From Pterois miles (taxonomy: Eukaryota; Chordata; Actinopteri; Perciformes; Scorpaenidae), in NCBI GenBank assembly GCA_947000775.1, contig CAMQGK010000604.1, forward strand, positions 8,176,501 to 8,240,500: a DNA stretch of 64,000 nucleotides, read 5' to 3'. Of the stretch, positions 14,501 through 28,700 are shown in pieces. Under the pieces are notes generated by a model, which worked only from the letters and a program-made list of their open reading frames with translations, made no database searches and had not been told where the DNA came from. A program made the position numbers and the translations under genes. How positions within the stretch are numbered: position 1 is the stretch's first letter; each line of letters starts with the position of its first letter.

Positions 14501-17500
14501 TTTGAACTATTTGTGCTAAATGTGAGTAATGAGTAATTTTGCACAATCATGCGATTAATCACTATTAAATATTTTAATCAGTTGATAGCCTAATAACAAT
14601 TCATGCCATCTACAAATCAAGTAACATTTAAAGATTTTGAATACTATATGTAGATGAATCAGCTTTTATTTGTGTAATTGTGTAATTGATGATTTAAAAA
14701 CTTGATGAGAGAGAACTTCACTGAGTCCCAGCTCTTCCTGTCTGAGTGGTATACGAGCCAGACCACATGCCACTCTTCCAGTGTGGACTCTGTTCTAGCA
14801 TTAGCACACAAGGCCACAGCGGTTTGCACAAACTGCCTTTTAAGAGTTGCAACACGCTCTGGTTTCAGTGTTCGCACCAAGGACAGCAACAGTTTGGTCC
14901 ACAGAGAGAGGAGGGCTGAAGGGACGGAGGGTTTGAGGGTGTAAATGCAGAGCTGCTAACAGATTATATGTTCTCGGTCTCACACCAGAAAGGAGGAGTA
15001 AAGGGAAATGCTGTCTAAACGCTCACTGGGAATTCTGGCCTCCAGACAGAAGTGGTTCTCTTCAGGGAGACCATCACACAACTTCCATTGTTTGTGTTGA
15101 GTGACACCTTTGACTCCAATCATTAATACTTGTGTCTCCAAGTCTCTCTATATAATTGTTCTAGTGGAGAGGAGCTTATGTGTTTGAAAGATCTACACCG
15201 TTTCTCTTGGTCTGGCTGAATGCCCACTTCACACATCTTCTCTGCTTTTGTATTCACACCATGAAAAAGAATGCAAATACTTGACAAGACCGAATTATGA
15301 GCTCTTTTTCACAACATCTTCTCGTGGTTTCTTGTGTCCTCCATGACTTTGTGTCATAACTAAAGCTTTACTCAAACACTTATCAATGCAAGGATCACAC
15401 AAATATGCAATATATACTTTAGAGCTGTCAAAGTTAACACGATAAAAATGCGTTAACTCAAAGTTGTTTGATTTCTTTAAATTGCATTAAAACAATTTGC
15501 GATTTTTAGATTGTAGCTGGCTCAGTTTTAGGCAAAAGTGAAGTAATCCATTGGTACCAACCATGTCATACTAGGTTGTCATGAAGGAGGCGAAATAACA
15601 CTCAAAACTTGTGCTAAATTTTTGGCGAGGAAAAATTGGCACGGCCATTTTCAAATGGGTCCCTTGACCTCTGACCTCTTATGTGAATAAAAATGGGTTC
15701 TATGGGTAGCCCCGAGTCGCCCCTTTACAGACATGCGCACTTTATGATAATCACAGGAAGTTTGAAAACAATACCAGCCGTTGAGTATACTGGAACTAGT
15801 AGAATAAATGGACACAACAGTTTGATGTGTTTAAACGGTTTCCATTCCTTGTTTCATTCAGATTTGCAGACAATGAAATTCACCCATTGGCTTTTTGACA
15901 CAGTCTAAAGCATGTTGTCCATCTTGTATGATGTTAACACAAATTCATTGTAACGCCACTAATTTCTTTAACGCATTAACGCAATCAACCTTTCAGACGT
16001 GGTCGTAGGCTCGGTTTTAAAACTAGAAAACCTAATGAATCTGTCCGTACCAACCATGTCATACGAGCTTATTGTCGCTCCAAACTTGCGCAAAAATTTT
16101 GGCGAGTAAAAACTGTCATTGTCATTTTCAAAGGGGTCCCTTGACCTCTGACCTCTAGATATGAAAATGGGTTCTATGGGTACCCACAGGACTCACTTTA
16201 TGATAATCATATGCAGTTTGGGCCAAGTCATAGTCAAGTCATCACACTGAAACACTGACAGCTGTTGTTGCCTGTTGGGCTGCAGTTTGCCATGTTATGA
16301 TCTGAGCATATTTTTTATGCTAAATGCAGTACCTGTGAGGGTTTCTGGACAGTATTTGTCATTGTTTGTGTTGTTAACTGATTTCCAATAATAAATATAC
16401 ACATACATTTGCATAAAGCAGCATATTTGCCCACTCCCATGTTGATAAGAGTATTAAATACTTGACAAATTTCCCTTTAAGGTACATTTTAAACATGTAC
16501 AATAAATTTGTATTTAATCATGATTAACTATGGACAATCATGCTTATAATCAAAATTGAATATTTTAATTGACAGCTGTAATATGAATATGCAGTTTGTC
16601 CACAGTTTATCATACTGCTTCTCCTCTTTTCTGGTTCTTAAATGCATCAGTTCATCGTAGCTCACATGGGGCATTTTCCTCACTGCTCCTGTCAATGTTT
16701 CTCACTCTCCTCCTGCTCTGCCCCACTTCCTTCACATCCACTGTGGTCCCTGTGCCCTTTTTAAAATGTCCACAGTTCTCTCTCTCTCTATTTCTTTTTC
16801 CCACTTTCTCTCCATCCCTCTTGTCTTTCCTTTACCTATATTTTTGTCCTCCTGTAGGCCTTTCATTTTCTTCCTCTGCCCACAATGAACTGAGATATAA
16901 GGTCATGGATGCCTGCCTTCGTGGCACCAGCCTGCTGATTGTCTTTCTCTCTCCTCCTCCTCCTCCTCATTCCCTTTTTCCTCCCCACCTCTCACTCTAC
17001 CTCCCCACTCCTCCAGCCTCCTGAGTACATTAAAACTCTTTACCTATTCTATCTGTATGTTAATGCAGCCAGCCACAGCTCCCTGCCTCTCCTCTCCCTC
17101 TGCTTTACAGAAAGTGCCACCATTTGCTCTCAGGTTTTTATCTCTCCAACTCATTTCTCCTGGAAGGTAATGCGGGAAAATCACACAATAGTGAAGACAC
17201 TGAGCAAATAATGTTGTTTTATGACCATACAAACTCACCTAGTGGCTCTAGTTTGCTCATCAGGTTTCAGCATGTGGTTTCTCTAATCACTGGTATAGCT
17301 TTTATTGACGTCATTATTTTCACTGGGGTTTTATCCTATTAGACGTTCCTTAAAGGGCTGCTGTTTGATTGCACGCCTGCTCTTGATGGGTTCCGTCCCT
17401 GAAGCTTGACACAGTGTGCTACAACTGCTTGTACTGGATGCTTTACTCGTACTGTTCATATTTTGTCCTATTCAGGTCAACGTTTTTAGCACTTTACCTG

Positions 17501-19507
17501 ACTGAGGCGTACAGAGAAAGGAAAACCTTTTTCATGCATTCATGCTACAGTATGTTTCATTTAGGGGATAATGTACAGCAAGCCGGTCATTGTTGTGAAA
17601 GAATCTCTAACAAGGCGATGCTGCACCCGGACCTCGACGTGAAGCGTGAGGGTCTCTCATCACCATGAACGGGTTTTTTTCACAACTATGACCGGCTCGC
17701 TGTACATTATTCTGCATACTATACGGATACTTATCAATAGTTTTACACAAAAACTGTCTTAGTCTGACATCAAAACTGCACTCCAGTTTTATGTCCATGT
17801 AAAAGGTCTGCAAAGGTAAAAAGTCCTGCCTGAAGCGTCTTAATTGAAGTCCTGTCTTCTGCAATGTGGTGTTGTCACCAAGTAACACACTTTCCCTAGT
17901 GGCTAGTTTGGCATGCTCTCAAACAAAGCTAGTTAGAGCGGAGCAGGAGCAGAGTCTGAAGAGTTTAGTTCTGTTGACCAATCACAGCATAGTGGTTCAG
18001 CTGTCCAATCAGAGCAGACTGGGCTTGTTTTTTGTGGGAGTGGGGGAGCATTTCAGACAGGGTGAGAAGTGTTGCTGTTCTAGTAGAAACCCAAAACAAG
18101 TATACATCTGAAAATTAGCATAATAGGTCCTCTTATAATAACAGAGGTAGCATGAAAGAGTCGTCTGTCCCTAATTTTATTTTTACTTTTTATGTTAAAC
18201 ATCAGAGTAAAATTTTGCTGTGTTTACAACCATGCTTACTAGCTTCTTTTCGTATCCTTCACAGCCTTTGTTGGCCCATTACTAAGTTTGTATGTCAAGC
18301 AGCAGAACAGCATGAAACCAGCTGCAAGAACATGTATACACATGTGGTTGCTTGTAAAAGCATTGCTCCATAGCCTCATTGTGGTACCGCGGTGATGGGC
18401 ATGTTACCACAGTTTCACAAGCATGTCGGAGAACTACGGTGGCCTTTAGGTTACGTAAAAATGTGAAAGTCTTTCTCTAGAGTCAGTGTTTGGTTTGTCC
18501 GTTCTGGGCTACTGTAGAAACATGGTGGACTCTGTGAAGAGGACCTGCTCCCTATGTAGATATGATGGACTCATATTACATTTCTGCTAATACAGTATCT
18601 CCCCAAAGTGTTACACTCTGGTCCTTCGAACTTCTACAAATACATCAGTCATTTTGAATAGACTAAATTTCAGGTTATTTGCAAAATTTAGTTTTTATCT
18701 TTGGAAATTGCTCATTACTGCGATGTAGAATATATAACAAGTAAATCAGTGGCTTGTTTGATTCATTAAGCCGATCTGAGCCCAGATGGTTTACACCCTG
18801 ATTCCTCATCTGTCATTTTGTTGGACGTGAATTAATCAAGAATACATATCTAACTGGGCTCTGTCTGGCTCAATGCTTCACTGTATCGGTAAGAGATCTT
18901 TATTCTTTTTCTCCCCATTTCTTCCCAACTTGTCCCTTCGTTTGTAAAGGATCACTTGATGAGCCATCAGAGAGGAAAGTGAGTGCGTTTTCTCCCCTCA
19001 TACTAATGCATCTTTCATTGTGGGCACCCTATCCTGTCATCATAAGCTGATGACGTTGGTCAGTTGAGGAGACTTTCCACTGGCCCTCTCCCAGGACGTT
19101 AGCTGCAGGTATTTGGTGATGACCCAGCCTGTCTGAGGTTTCTAGCTTTTGGTTCTAAAGAGGCTGTCTTTCTCCTCCCTTTCTCCTTCAATACAAGGCT
19201 GGTCTGTGGGGCTTATTTATTTAACTTTAGGGCAAGAAAGGCAGAAAATATAGTATTTGGTGCAACATTAATTTGTGTATCTGTGTGCTTGTTTTTGTAT
19301 GTGTTAATTTGTGTGTATTAGAGAAAAAGAAAACAAAAGTGATGATCCTACACCCTTATATTCTTTGATTGTGGTTTGATTGACATTTTCATTTCTCCCC
19401 CCTCCCGCCCTCCATCATCATCCCTTGTTCCCCAGCCAGCAGCCTTCACACAGCCTTTTAGCACCCTTGTCAATGCAGCCCTCCTATTCTGCTTTTCTAT
19501 TCATAGG

Positions 19508-19569
<62 letters not shown>

Positions 19570-19681
19570 TTCATAGCCCCCTTTCAACCCCGGAGACACC
19601 AGATGAGCCCCACGGTTTGTCACAAAGGAATACCCCTCCTGTGTCTGACTGTCCCGACTGTCCCTAAATCTAGTTTCAAAT

Positions 19682-19755
<74 letters not shown>

Positions 19756-22700
19756 AGATAGAAGCGGAGTAGCTTCAAGTTTTGTCCACTTAGAATTCCA
19801 GGATCAAAAACTGTTTAACCCTGACTAGTTAGTATTAATCCATACTATCTCTGTCATTAACCATATCAGCAGCTCCTTCATTCAATAATTTAATGTTATT
19901 TTATAAAAGCAGAGAAATCCTACTGTCCCACACTGGTGACACCCCATTGTTGAGACTAAAGCCCCTTAGCCACTTCACAAAAATCCCACTAACATCTGTT
20001 TTTTTGCCTTCAGCGGGAAAGGTTACAATCGGCATTAATTTTCAGAACAAATGACCCAAATGACTGTAGTAGTCGCAGGTATTTATGGGCTCCAGCGCTG
20101 ATCGGCACTGATGGAAACATGACAGCAGGGTGGACACGCTAATTTCCTCCCCTTTTCCGGCACGACGCTATGTGACGCCCGTTGAAGGGAATATATGATA
20201 CATAAAATGAACAGGGATTTGGACAACTATTACAATTTGTACAAAACATATGATTAATATTTTCTCCTTAAAGCTACCAGCCATACAACAGTAATTTTAT
20301 CTCGCTGATCCTCATAAAACACACATCATTCAGACTCAACAGAAACAAAAAAAAACTGGTTGAAACAGTCTTCTTTAGTCTTTCCACTGTTCCAACAATC
20401 TCTAGCTCTGTTTTGAGATTAAAAAAGAAGTAACCACCTTAACATTTTCACTGTTGCGGTGTCGGCCGGCATGTTTGTGACGTCAAACGTGAAACGCCAG
20501 GAAAAGAAAACAGAGAGGTCCATGCAACAACAAGGCTTACTCAAATTCACCTATTTTTAGCTTGTTTTTCCATGTTTAAATAATCTGCATTTACAGTATG
20601 TGGTAATTTGGTGGGAAAAAGCTATGAGATGAGGCCTGCAGTGAACTAAAGGCCACAAGGCAGCGCACATTGTCTTTTATATTTACTGGATCCACAGAGT
20701 GTTGCAGACACTGTCAGCATTCATTTTGTATTAAGAACATAGCGGAGACACTCATTATATTGAGCATTTTTCCACTTTATGAGCTGCCTGTTGAAAGGGG
20801 AGACAGAGAGGACAACATGCAGCAAACGGTCCCAGGCTGACGTGAGCTCCAACAGCACCGCAAGCTGCCTGAATTCTCAGTGGATTGCTTGATTCTCACA
20901 ATGTCATGAAATCACGTGATAATCGAGGATCAGATATCTCATGAAAATCCATCTTGGCAGGCTTCAAGTAGTGCGTTTGTATCCGGCCAGCTAGACAACA
21001 GACCAACCAGCGTCCTGTGAGACGCTATTATAGCAATGGCCATGGCTTAGGAGTGTGTGAGACCATAGTGAGAGGCGACTGTTAGCTCTAAACAACAGTG
21101 GCAGCTCCTGAAGAGGTTAGCGTAGATGCTACAATAGCATCAGTTATAACGGAACTGGAGAGTGTTTCTTCATTTAAAGTAGAGGAAAGAAAGGAAAGAA
21201 CGGCTCTGAAGGTTGTTTTTACCTCACTTTCATTAGTTTGAATGACAGATGCTTCATCCAATCACCTGCAAAGTATTTATTTATTTATTTATTTATTTAT
21301 TTATTATTATTATTTTTTTGTGCCTGCCCTTTTCCAAACAGTTTCCAATGACGGTTTCTCAGATGGTTCTGTGAAACAAACCATCTGTCAGGGCCTGGAT
21401 ATAGGATAAGATATTGCGTTATTTTATAACATTCTTGAGCAGGAAAAGGCATCACATTGATTGTTTTGTACAGAAACAGACTATAGTTCACACTTTGTGT
21501 ATGATGGTTTAATTGGTGAAGCTTTATGTGGGTGAAGTCTGGAATATTTTATCTTATCTTAAGTCTTGCAGGAGTGTCTCAAACTTTGGAAGCAGCTTTA
21601 ATGTCTGAAGAATAGGTGTTTACATTGCGACGTGCGAAAAGGATTTTCACATGGGTGCTGATGTATCATCTTTGGGGTTCATCTCGTCTCTTGTCAGACT
21701 TGTGCCAAATCACTGGCGTCTCCTCCTCTCTAAACTTTTCTGTCAGCACCTCCGCTGCCAAATGTTTTCACATTTCACCCAGGGGTCCTCACAGACATAA
21801 ACCCCATTCACACATACTGGGAGTGCAGTGTGGTACTGCTGCGCAACTGTTCAGTCATTTCATTTTGAATGATAGCTGAAGTCAAAATTACACCAGTATC
21901 TTGTACAATAAAAAAGTCTAATTTGGCACTTGGAGGAAATATTTTTGTGGGTCCAACAACCTTGATTTTGCCAAAATATTGTATAGTTTGTAGTATAAAG
22001 TAAAAGTATAACAATAAATTTGGCAGTAGTGAATATTATAGCTTGTCTTATTTTCTGGAAAAGGTAAATGGTCAGTTAATCAGTGAAATGATTATTAGAC
22101 AGGAATGGATTGGTTTCTTATAAGGTCCATTGACACCAGGAATGTCAGTAAGTTTAAGACATTTGTTCTTCCAATTTACAATGACCAACACACACATTAA
22201 GGACTTTAAACACCACCTATTTTTGTCTAAATTTGTTGCACAGTTAAAAAAAACTAAAAGACTAACTAACTTTGTTTCAATTATGTTTACACCCACTTTT
22301 GTTTAGAGAACAGGTTTGATTTGCTGTGTATTTGCTGTGTTTTTTTGCATCCGTCAAAAGGTCAAAAGGGTTGTTTGTCAATTCAGAGCCATTCACTTTG
22401 TCTCCAAGCACAAAGCACTTTATGATAAAGAAATGAAGACAGACAGAGATGCATAATTGAAAGCTAGACTGTGGCAGGTGATTGCAGAACAGCTTGGAAT
22501 CGGGGATGGTCACAAAACGGAGGATGTGCGAAAGATTAGACAGCTGTGATTTTGTTCTAGTCAACTAAACGATAGCTTCTTGCTAAAGTCATTCACTCAT
22601 TTGCGCCATTTTTGGACTAGCGCTATATATTGCACCCATGTAATCAGTTCGGTTTTGTCTCTTCTTGTGAATTTTCACAACAATTTGAATAATAAAACAT

Positions 22701-25700
22701 ATCAGACTTGGATGATGATTTAAAACAATGATTATAAAAACTGCGGACTTGGTGTGCAACGACCTTTACAGTCGTGGTCACTGTTAACTATCTGTGTTGG
22801 TCTGAACTACCACGTCTCTGCTAAAACACATATTTCCATGTTGTAACATCGTTGATAGTCATCCCCTTTCTGGCCACGATCTCACTTTTCTCATGACCAG
22901 CCGGTAGGATTTGTCAGCTACAGTATGAATCCTGGCCGCCGCTGCGGTGGACATTTTGCTCTTTTGTTCACGTGGTTTTGGACTAAACGAGCCTGTGAGA
23001 ATGATGGTGCTCTTACTCCTCCTGGTCCTCTCTACTTCTTTCCATTTCGCTGGCTAACATTTAGTGTTGTGGCTCATTGATAGGTGGCTACCTGGAGAAA
23101 GTGGCGCCTTACTATGCCAACAGTTTTGAAAGCAGCAGATAGATCTGAAAGCAGCATTAGATGCTTGGATCATTAAGTTTAGGGCATTATAACTCTCTTC
23201 AGAGAAATGTTCCTGCATGTTCTGTGCACCAAGATTGACCAAAGCACACACACATACTGTTCGTTCATACACACACCAACCGATGCCAGTTTCCAGAGGG
23301 AACGAGTGATTAGCATGCAGATCTGTAAAGACCTAGTTATTCTATCTACCTTCTCACCCTTCTCTCTGTCTCACACACACACTGACAAACATGCCATGTT
23401 TCCTCCAACACTATTCTAATGAGGTGATGACCAGTCTCTTACTATAATTGCCTCAAACTCTTTTTAATTTCTTTTGAGGGTATTAATCATACATACAGTT
23501 ATTTAAAATCGCATAAATTAATCTTAGATTAAACAGACCCTTCAAAGGCTTCAGACAATTACAGAGTTAGGTAGAATTTCCCCTGGGTTTAGACCATTTT
23601 TATTTGAGCAGCGCAGTTGCAGGTGATTATCCCGATCTGATGTGGCCAGACGGTGATTAATGCAACTTTTAAAAGAGTCCTTCCCCCGTCTCACCTCTGT
23701 CCACGCACCGCTACAGCAGAAAGTCAAAACACCTTCAGTGACCTAACTAAGGAGTAGTTATTCACTCTGTATTTATAACTCTTTCCTTACAGGTCTCATA
23801 CTTAATTTAAGCTGCAGCTGATTTAATTATTAAGTGATTATATGCGTACAGAGCTTGTTTTTCTAATATACTCAATATGAGGGTGTGTGCACCTGCATGT
23901 CTGCATCAAAGCGAGTCTCTTGAGGCAGTGCAAGTTTAATATAATCATTAGTCTGCAGATGATAATTTAAAAATAAATCTGAGAAGATGAATTAGAAAAA
24001 AGCAAAAGAAATATTTCGATTACACAAAATTACATTTTGCCATAGCTTTTTCCTTGTGAAATACTTCATAATTTCACCTATTCAAGACTCTAAAAACTAT
24101 TGTGATGGCGTCCTGACCAGAGAATGAAGTCGCACTCCCTCTGAGTGTTGTAGTGATGCGCGGGTCAATTCACAAGTCATATAAAATATCACAAGTGTGG
24201 GCGTGTGGGTCAAAAAGTGTCAACGCAGCATTCCAAGTAAGTTATTAATAACTAACAGAAACATTGCATGAAATAGTCCACCTTCTCTTGCCGCGAGCCG
24301 TGGCTATTGAGTCCGCTTGTCTCTGTGCTCGTCTCAGATCTCAGTCCTGACAGTTGTATGTCTATAATGCTTGAAGTTGGGGGTTGATGGGTCGGGTTCA
24401 TGTGGATGTTTAACACATGATTTTGCAGTCGGGCAGTGCAGCTTGGCTCACACAAGGTGGGTGTGGCAAATAAAAAACCTTGACCTGTGCAATTTTAGTG
24501 GTTTGTAATCTTAGCTTCCTTAGCTTGGGTCCCTGGCTGTGTGCCCCACCAATCGCCACAGCTCTGCACTGCGCTCATATGGCGCTCATACAGCGGTTAC
24601 CGCCGATGAGGCCGTCCCATTCCACGCCCAACCTCCGTTCCCCCCTCAGGTTAACACTCTTAGCTCTGTTAGTACGATTGCTGTTGTTTGCTGTTAGCTG
24701 CTAATTGCTGGCTCACCTGTCGTGATGTTGACTGCCGTGTGGAGGCAAGCCCTCAATCGTAGATATGCTCTGAATTTTGAATTTAGCACCTTTAAACTAT
24801 TAAAATGAGACATGAGAAGGGACATCTCTCCATGGTTGGACTGCTCACACCTGATAGACGTAACAAGGATACATTGCATTGCTCGCCAATAAAGGCCCAC
24901 AAAGCCAAATAGGACTGGTTTTTCATTCCAGATGTGTATTTAGAGTACACATGTTGGATCAGTACTCTAAAATGTGAGCGAGTCCCTCAAAACATCCTTG
25001 ATGTGAGCAACAGAAACTATTTGCAGATTGTGCCACTCTGGATAATTACAGCAGTATATGGTACATAAAATGTGAGTGTGCCTGCTACCTCATTAATGCA
25101 GAGTTTTATCTGTTGCTATTTTTAATTTAGATTGTAACCACAACAAAATAAGGACAAAGGACAATTAACTTTAACTCTGACAAAACAATGACTTGACAAG
25201 ATCCATTTAGGAGCTGTTCTGGAGCTTTCAATCCTTTCACATGATTGAAAGCAGATGCTTAAATTTCCCTATTTCTGAGTACCTTAAGGACTTTATTCAA
25301 CTTCCTGTTAATGTTGGCTTAATAAGTTTATATTGATTTTTGACCTTGGAAACAGTAGTTAACAAACAGTCTCAACACAAAATCCATTTAGTGGCTGTCC
25401 TTTAAAATACACCATCTAATACGTTTACTGTAATTTGGACTTTCATTCTTGCCTGCTACATCTCTTGGATGCTTTCTGTGGTTCTCACTTTCTTTATTTC
25501 TTTAATTTTAACGTAATTGACGTTTATAATTTACATGCCTACTTTCAACCAGGCAGTAATGTTTATTTTTGTTGGTAGAAGGAAACATTTAGTGAGAGAA
25601 AGATCAGGCCTAACCAGCGGGCTAACTCCACGTCTGAAAAGTGAAGCCAATGCTGAAGTGCCTTTAACTTGCATTCTTTGTAACAGCCAGCAGGAGGCGA

Positions 25701-28700
25701 CTCCTCTGGTTGCAAAAGGAGTCTGATTGTATAGAAGTCTATGAGAATATGAGCCTACTTCTCAATTGAGTACCTCAGTAATAGGGATCTTAATAATTAA
25801 CCGATAACCAACATTAAGCGCTATCAGTTAAAAGAAATATTAATAATTAACTAAAAAGCTGAGAAAAACGCAGAGGAGCGGCTCGTCACTTTAAGGAGAA
25901 AAGCTGATCCATATTAAGACAAAGCTGGAGCAGATACAAGAAGTTGGCTGGGCACTTCCAGCGGAAGAGTTGTAGCTTGTAGCCTCGTAGCATTTATTCA
26001 CCAACAATTAAACTGTACACACACTGTCTGTTACAGCTACGTTCACAGCTATAACGCCACCAACAAACCCACACTCACCGCCGCCACACACAGACGGTCT
26101 GTCGGAAACTCACTGAAGTTACGCTGCAGCGGACACAAAGCCACCGACAACGCTAACGTAGCACAAACACATACAGTGTTTGTTAGACAATCGCTATCAT
26201 TAATCCAGGCAGACACACAGCTGACAACCTGCTAAACTAAACTAAATGTGCGGTGGAGACTTTTACTGGGGACAGTGAACGCAGCATCGTGGCAGATGGA
26301 GAACTGTTGACTCAGTGGTCTGTTGTGCTCATATACTGCAGCTGGCGCACCGCTGCGCGTGAAGCATCAATCTAATCTCATTAATTTTTCAAAATTAGCA
26401 TCCCTACAGTAAACACTGTAAACATTTATGGTCTCAATCACTAGTTTTAAGTCTTCTTCAATACAGCATGGTGTTCATTCAGCAAATTATGGTCCCATTT
26501 TGCGTCAAATAGACCATAAAGTTGGGTATGCTTTAGGGCATGGCTATATTGTGATTGACAGGTCGCTACCACGACACTGTCTAGTCTGGAGTTGTCCGTG
26601 TTTTCATTTACAACTATAACCCTTTCACAGTGTTTTCTGTCACGAAACTTAACTGGAACATTTTCGTTGTCTAAAAATGTCTTATTCAGTGTTCAGTTGT
26701 ACTCTGGTTGCAGACAAACAAGATGGTGGCAACCAAAAACTAAGATGGTGAAAATGCTGAAATCAAGGCTAACCAAACCAATAGGTGATGTCACAGTTAC
26801 TACGTCTACTTCTTATACTGTATACAGTCTGTGGGCCTGAGCCACAGCTTCAGATGAAACATTTCACAGCGTCTTGATGTGCATGCATGTACGGTGTGAG
26901 TGTGGTATGACGAGCCACGCACCTTCATCCAGGTCACATTCCAGCAGATGTCTCTGGCCTGTCAGGGTTAATTTCTGGAGCAGAGGTGGATTTTAAAAAC
27001 ATCACTCAGGACTTCCTTCTTTATTTCTGTATCACTCCCTCTCTACTGAGGCAAGGAAGAATGATTGATGAGATGGGTATTCAGCACATAGGGGCACCCA
27101 GGAGCGTCCAGTCCACCCGTCTCATACTGACACACACACACACACACACACATGCTCACACTGATATGAGAGTAATTAACCTCAGACTGTGTTAACCCCA
27201 GCTGCCCATTAGAAGGACAACAGGATTGATGGGGCTCCCCCCAGTCCTTCACAGTCTCTTCCAGTTTGTGCAGGACTGGTGCATGCTGGAATGTGTTAAA
27301 ATGTTCCTTTAAAATATAAAACTACACCAGATTAAACGTGTGGTGATGACTGATCACAGATAAGGTAACAAGAATAGAAGGCAAATCAATAGATTTCAGC
27401 AGACTGTGTAAAAGAATCATGATACTTATATTAACCTTCTTGTGACTTCATTTGTATGTACTGTACATATTCTTCAGTTTAACATAATTTCCAGTGTAAC
27501 CGCAAATAGACAAGAAGGCTCCCAGGAGGAAGAAAGTGGACCATCACCATCAGTATGTCCTACTTTGTTGCTAATCTTACATTGTCTGCACCGGTTTGGG
27601 TGTTGCTAGGGGGTATTTTAATGTTGAAGAAACAGCTGACAACAACACTGCTCACTTCGAAATCACTTCCAGCACCAAATATCAGACGTACAAAGTTAAC
27701 GACCAGCTGGTGAACATAGTGGGGCATTTAGTCGCTTAAGAGCCAGATATTTTCCTCAGGAGTTGGTGGCCAAAAACATCTGGTCTCGGTTTATCGGTTG
27801 GGTACTTATTGAGACCCTAAATAGCCGAGCCAATGTCTGTGTCAATACTTTAAGCTAGGCAGACACTGTATAGATTAAACCTGATTTTATCACCACATTG
27901 GTCACCACCAACCAATTTTAGGATCAGGCCAAATCCCTGCCAGACATTTGTCATGCAGTTTGAAGGGGAACGCTGTATCCGATTAACTGCCTTAAAGGAA
28001 CAGTGTGTAGCGTAAAGGGGTATCTATTGACAGAAATGGAAAATAGTATTAATAAGCATGTTTTCTTCAGGTATAATCACGTGAAAATAAGAATGGTGCT
28101 TTCATTACCTTAGAATGAGCCATTAATATCTATATACGGAGCAGGTCCTCTCCACAGAGCTGACCACAGTGTTTCTACAGTAGCCTAGAATGGATAACGT
28201 TACTACCTCCGGAGTTAACCCCATCGCTCCACTCAACCACCACTGCTAACGTTGCCGGTGGCTTTGTGTCCACTGCAGCGTAATTTCAGTGAGTTTCCGA
28301 CAGACAGTGTTGGCGGCGAGTGTGGGTTTGTTGGTGGTGTTATAGCTGTGAACGTGGAGGCTTCAAGCTACAACTCCAACTTCCTGTTGGTCTTGAAAAG
28401 CTGCATTTCTGCAAAAAAACTGCAGCTTACTAAACATTCACTTGATATTCTGGAAGCTAAACTAAGTCTGTCTTCTGCTCCACTAACTCACTTGTTCAGT
28501 CACACACATTCACCGCCACTCTTTCTCTTGTGCTTCACCACTCACTTCCCATATACACACACCGGCTTGTTTTGCCGTCGGCCAACTCCGTTCTCCTACA
28601 CGCTTGGCACACGGAAGAGGTTTAAATCGGTTACAGTCTGAAACCACCATTAGATGTCAGTAAATCCTACACACTGTTCCTTGACAGATCTGGATCGGAT

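Noticed and set aside
16596..17024. 142-codon open frame on the plus strand
   Set aside because: It is produced by a C/T-rich tract (Ser/Leu/Pro strings) with no domain.
28252..28641. 129-codon open frame
   Set aside because: It is contained within a MITE, and its first part is the core shared with another MITE, so it is not a host gene.
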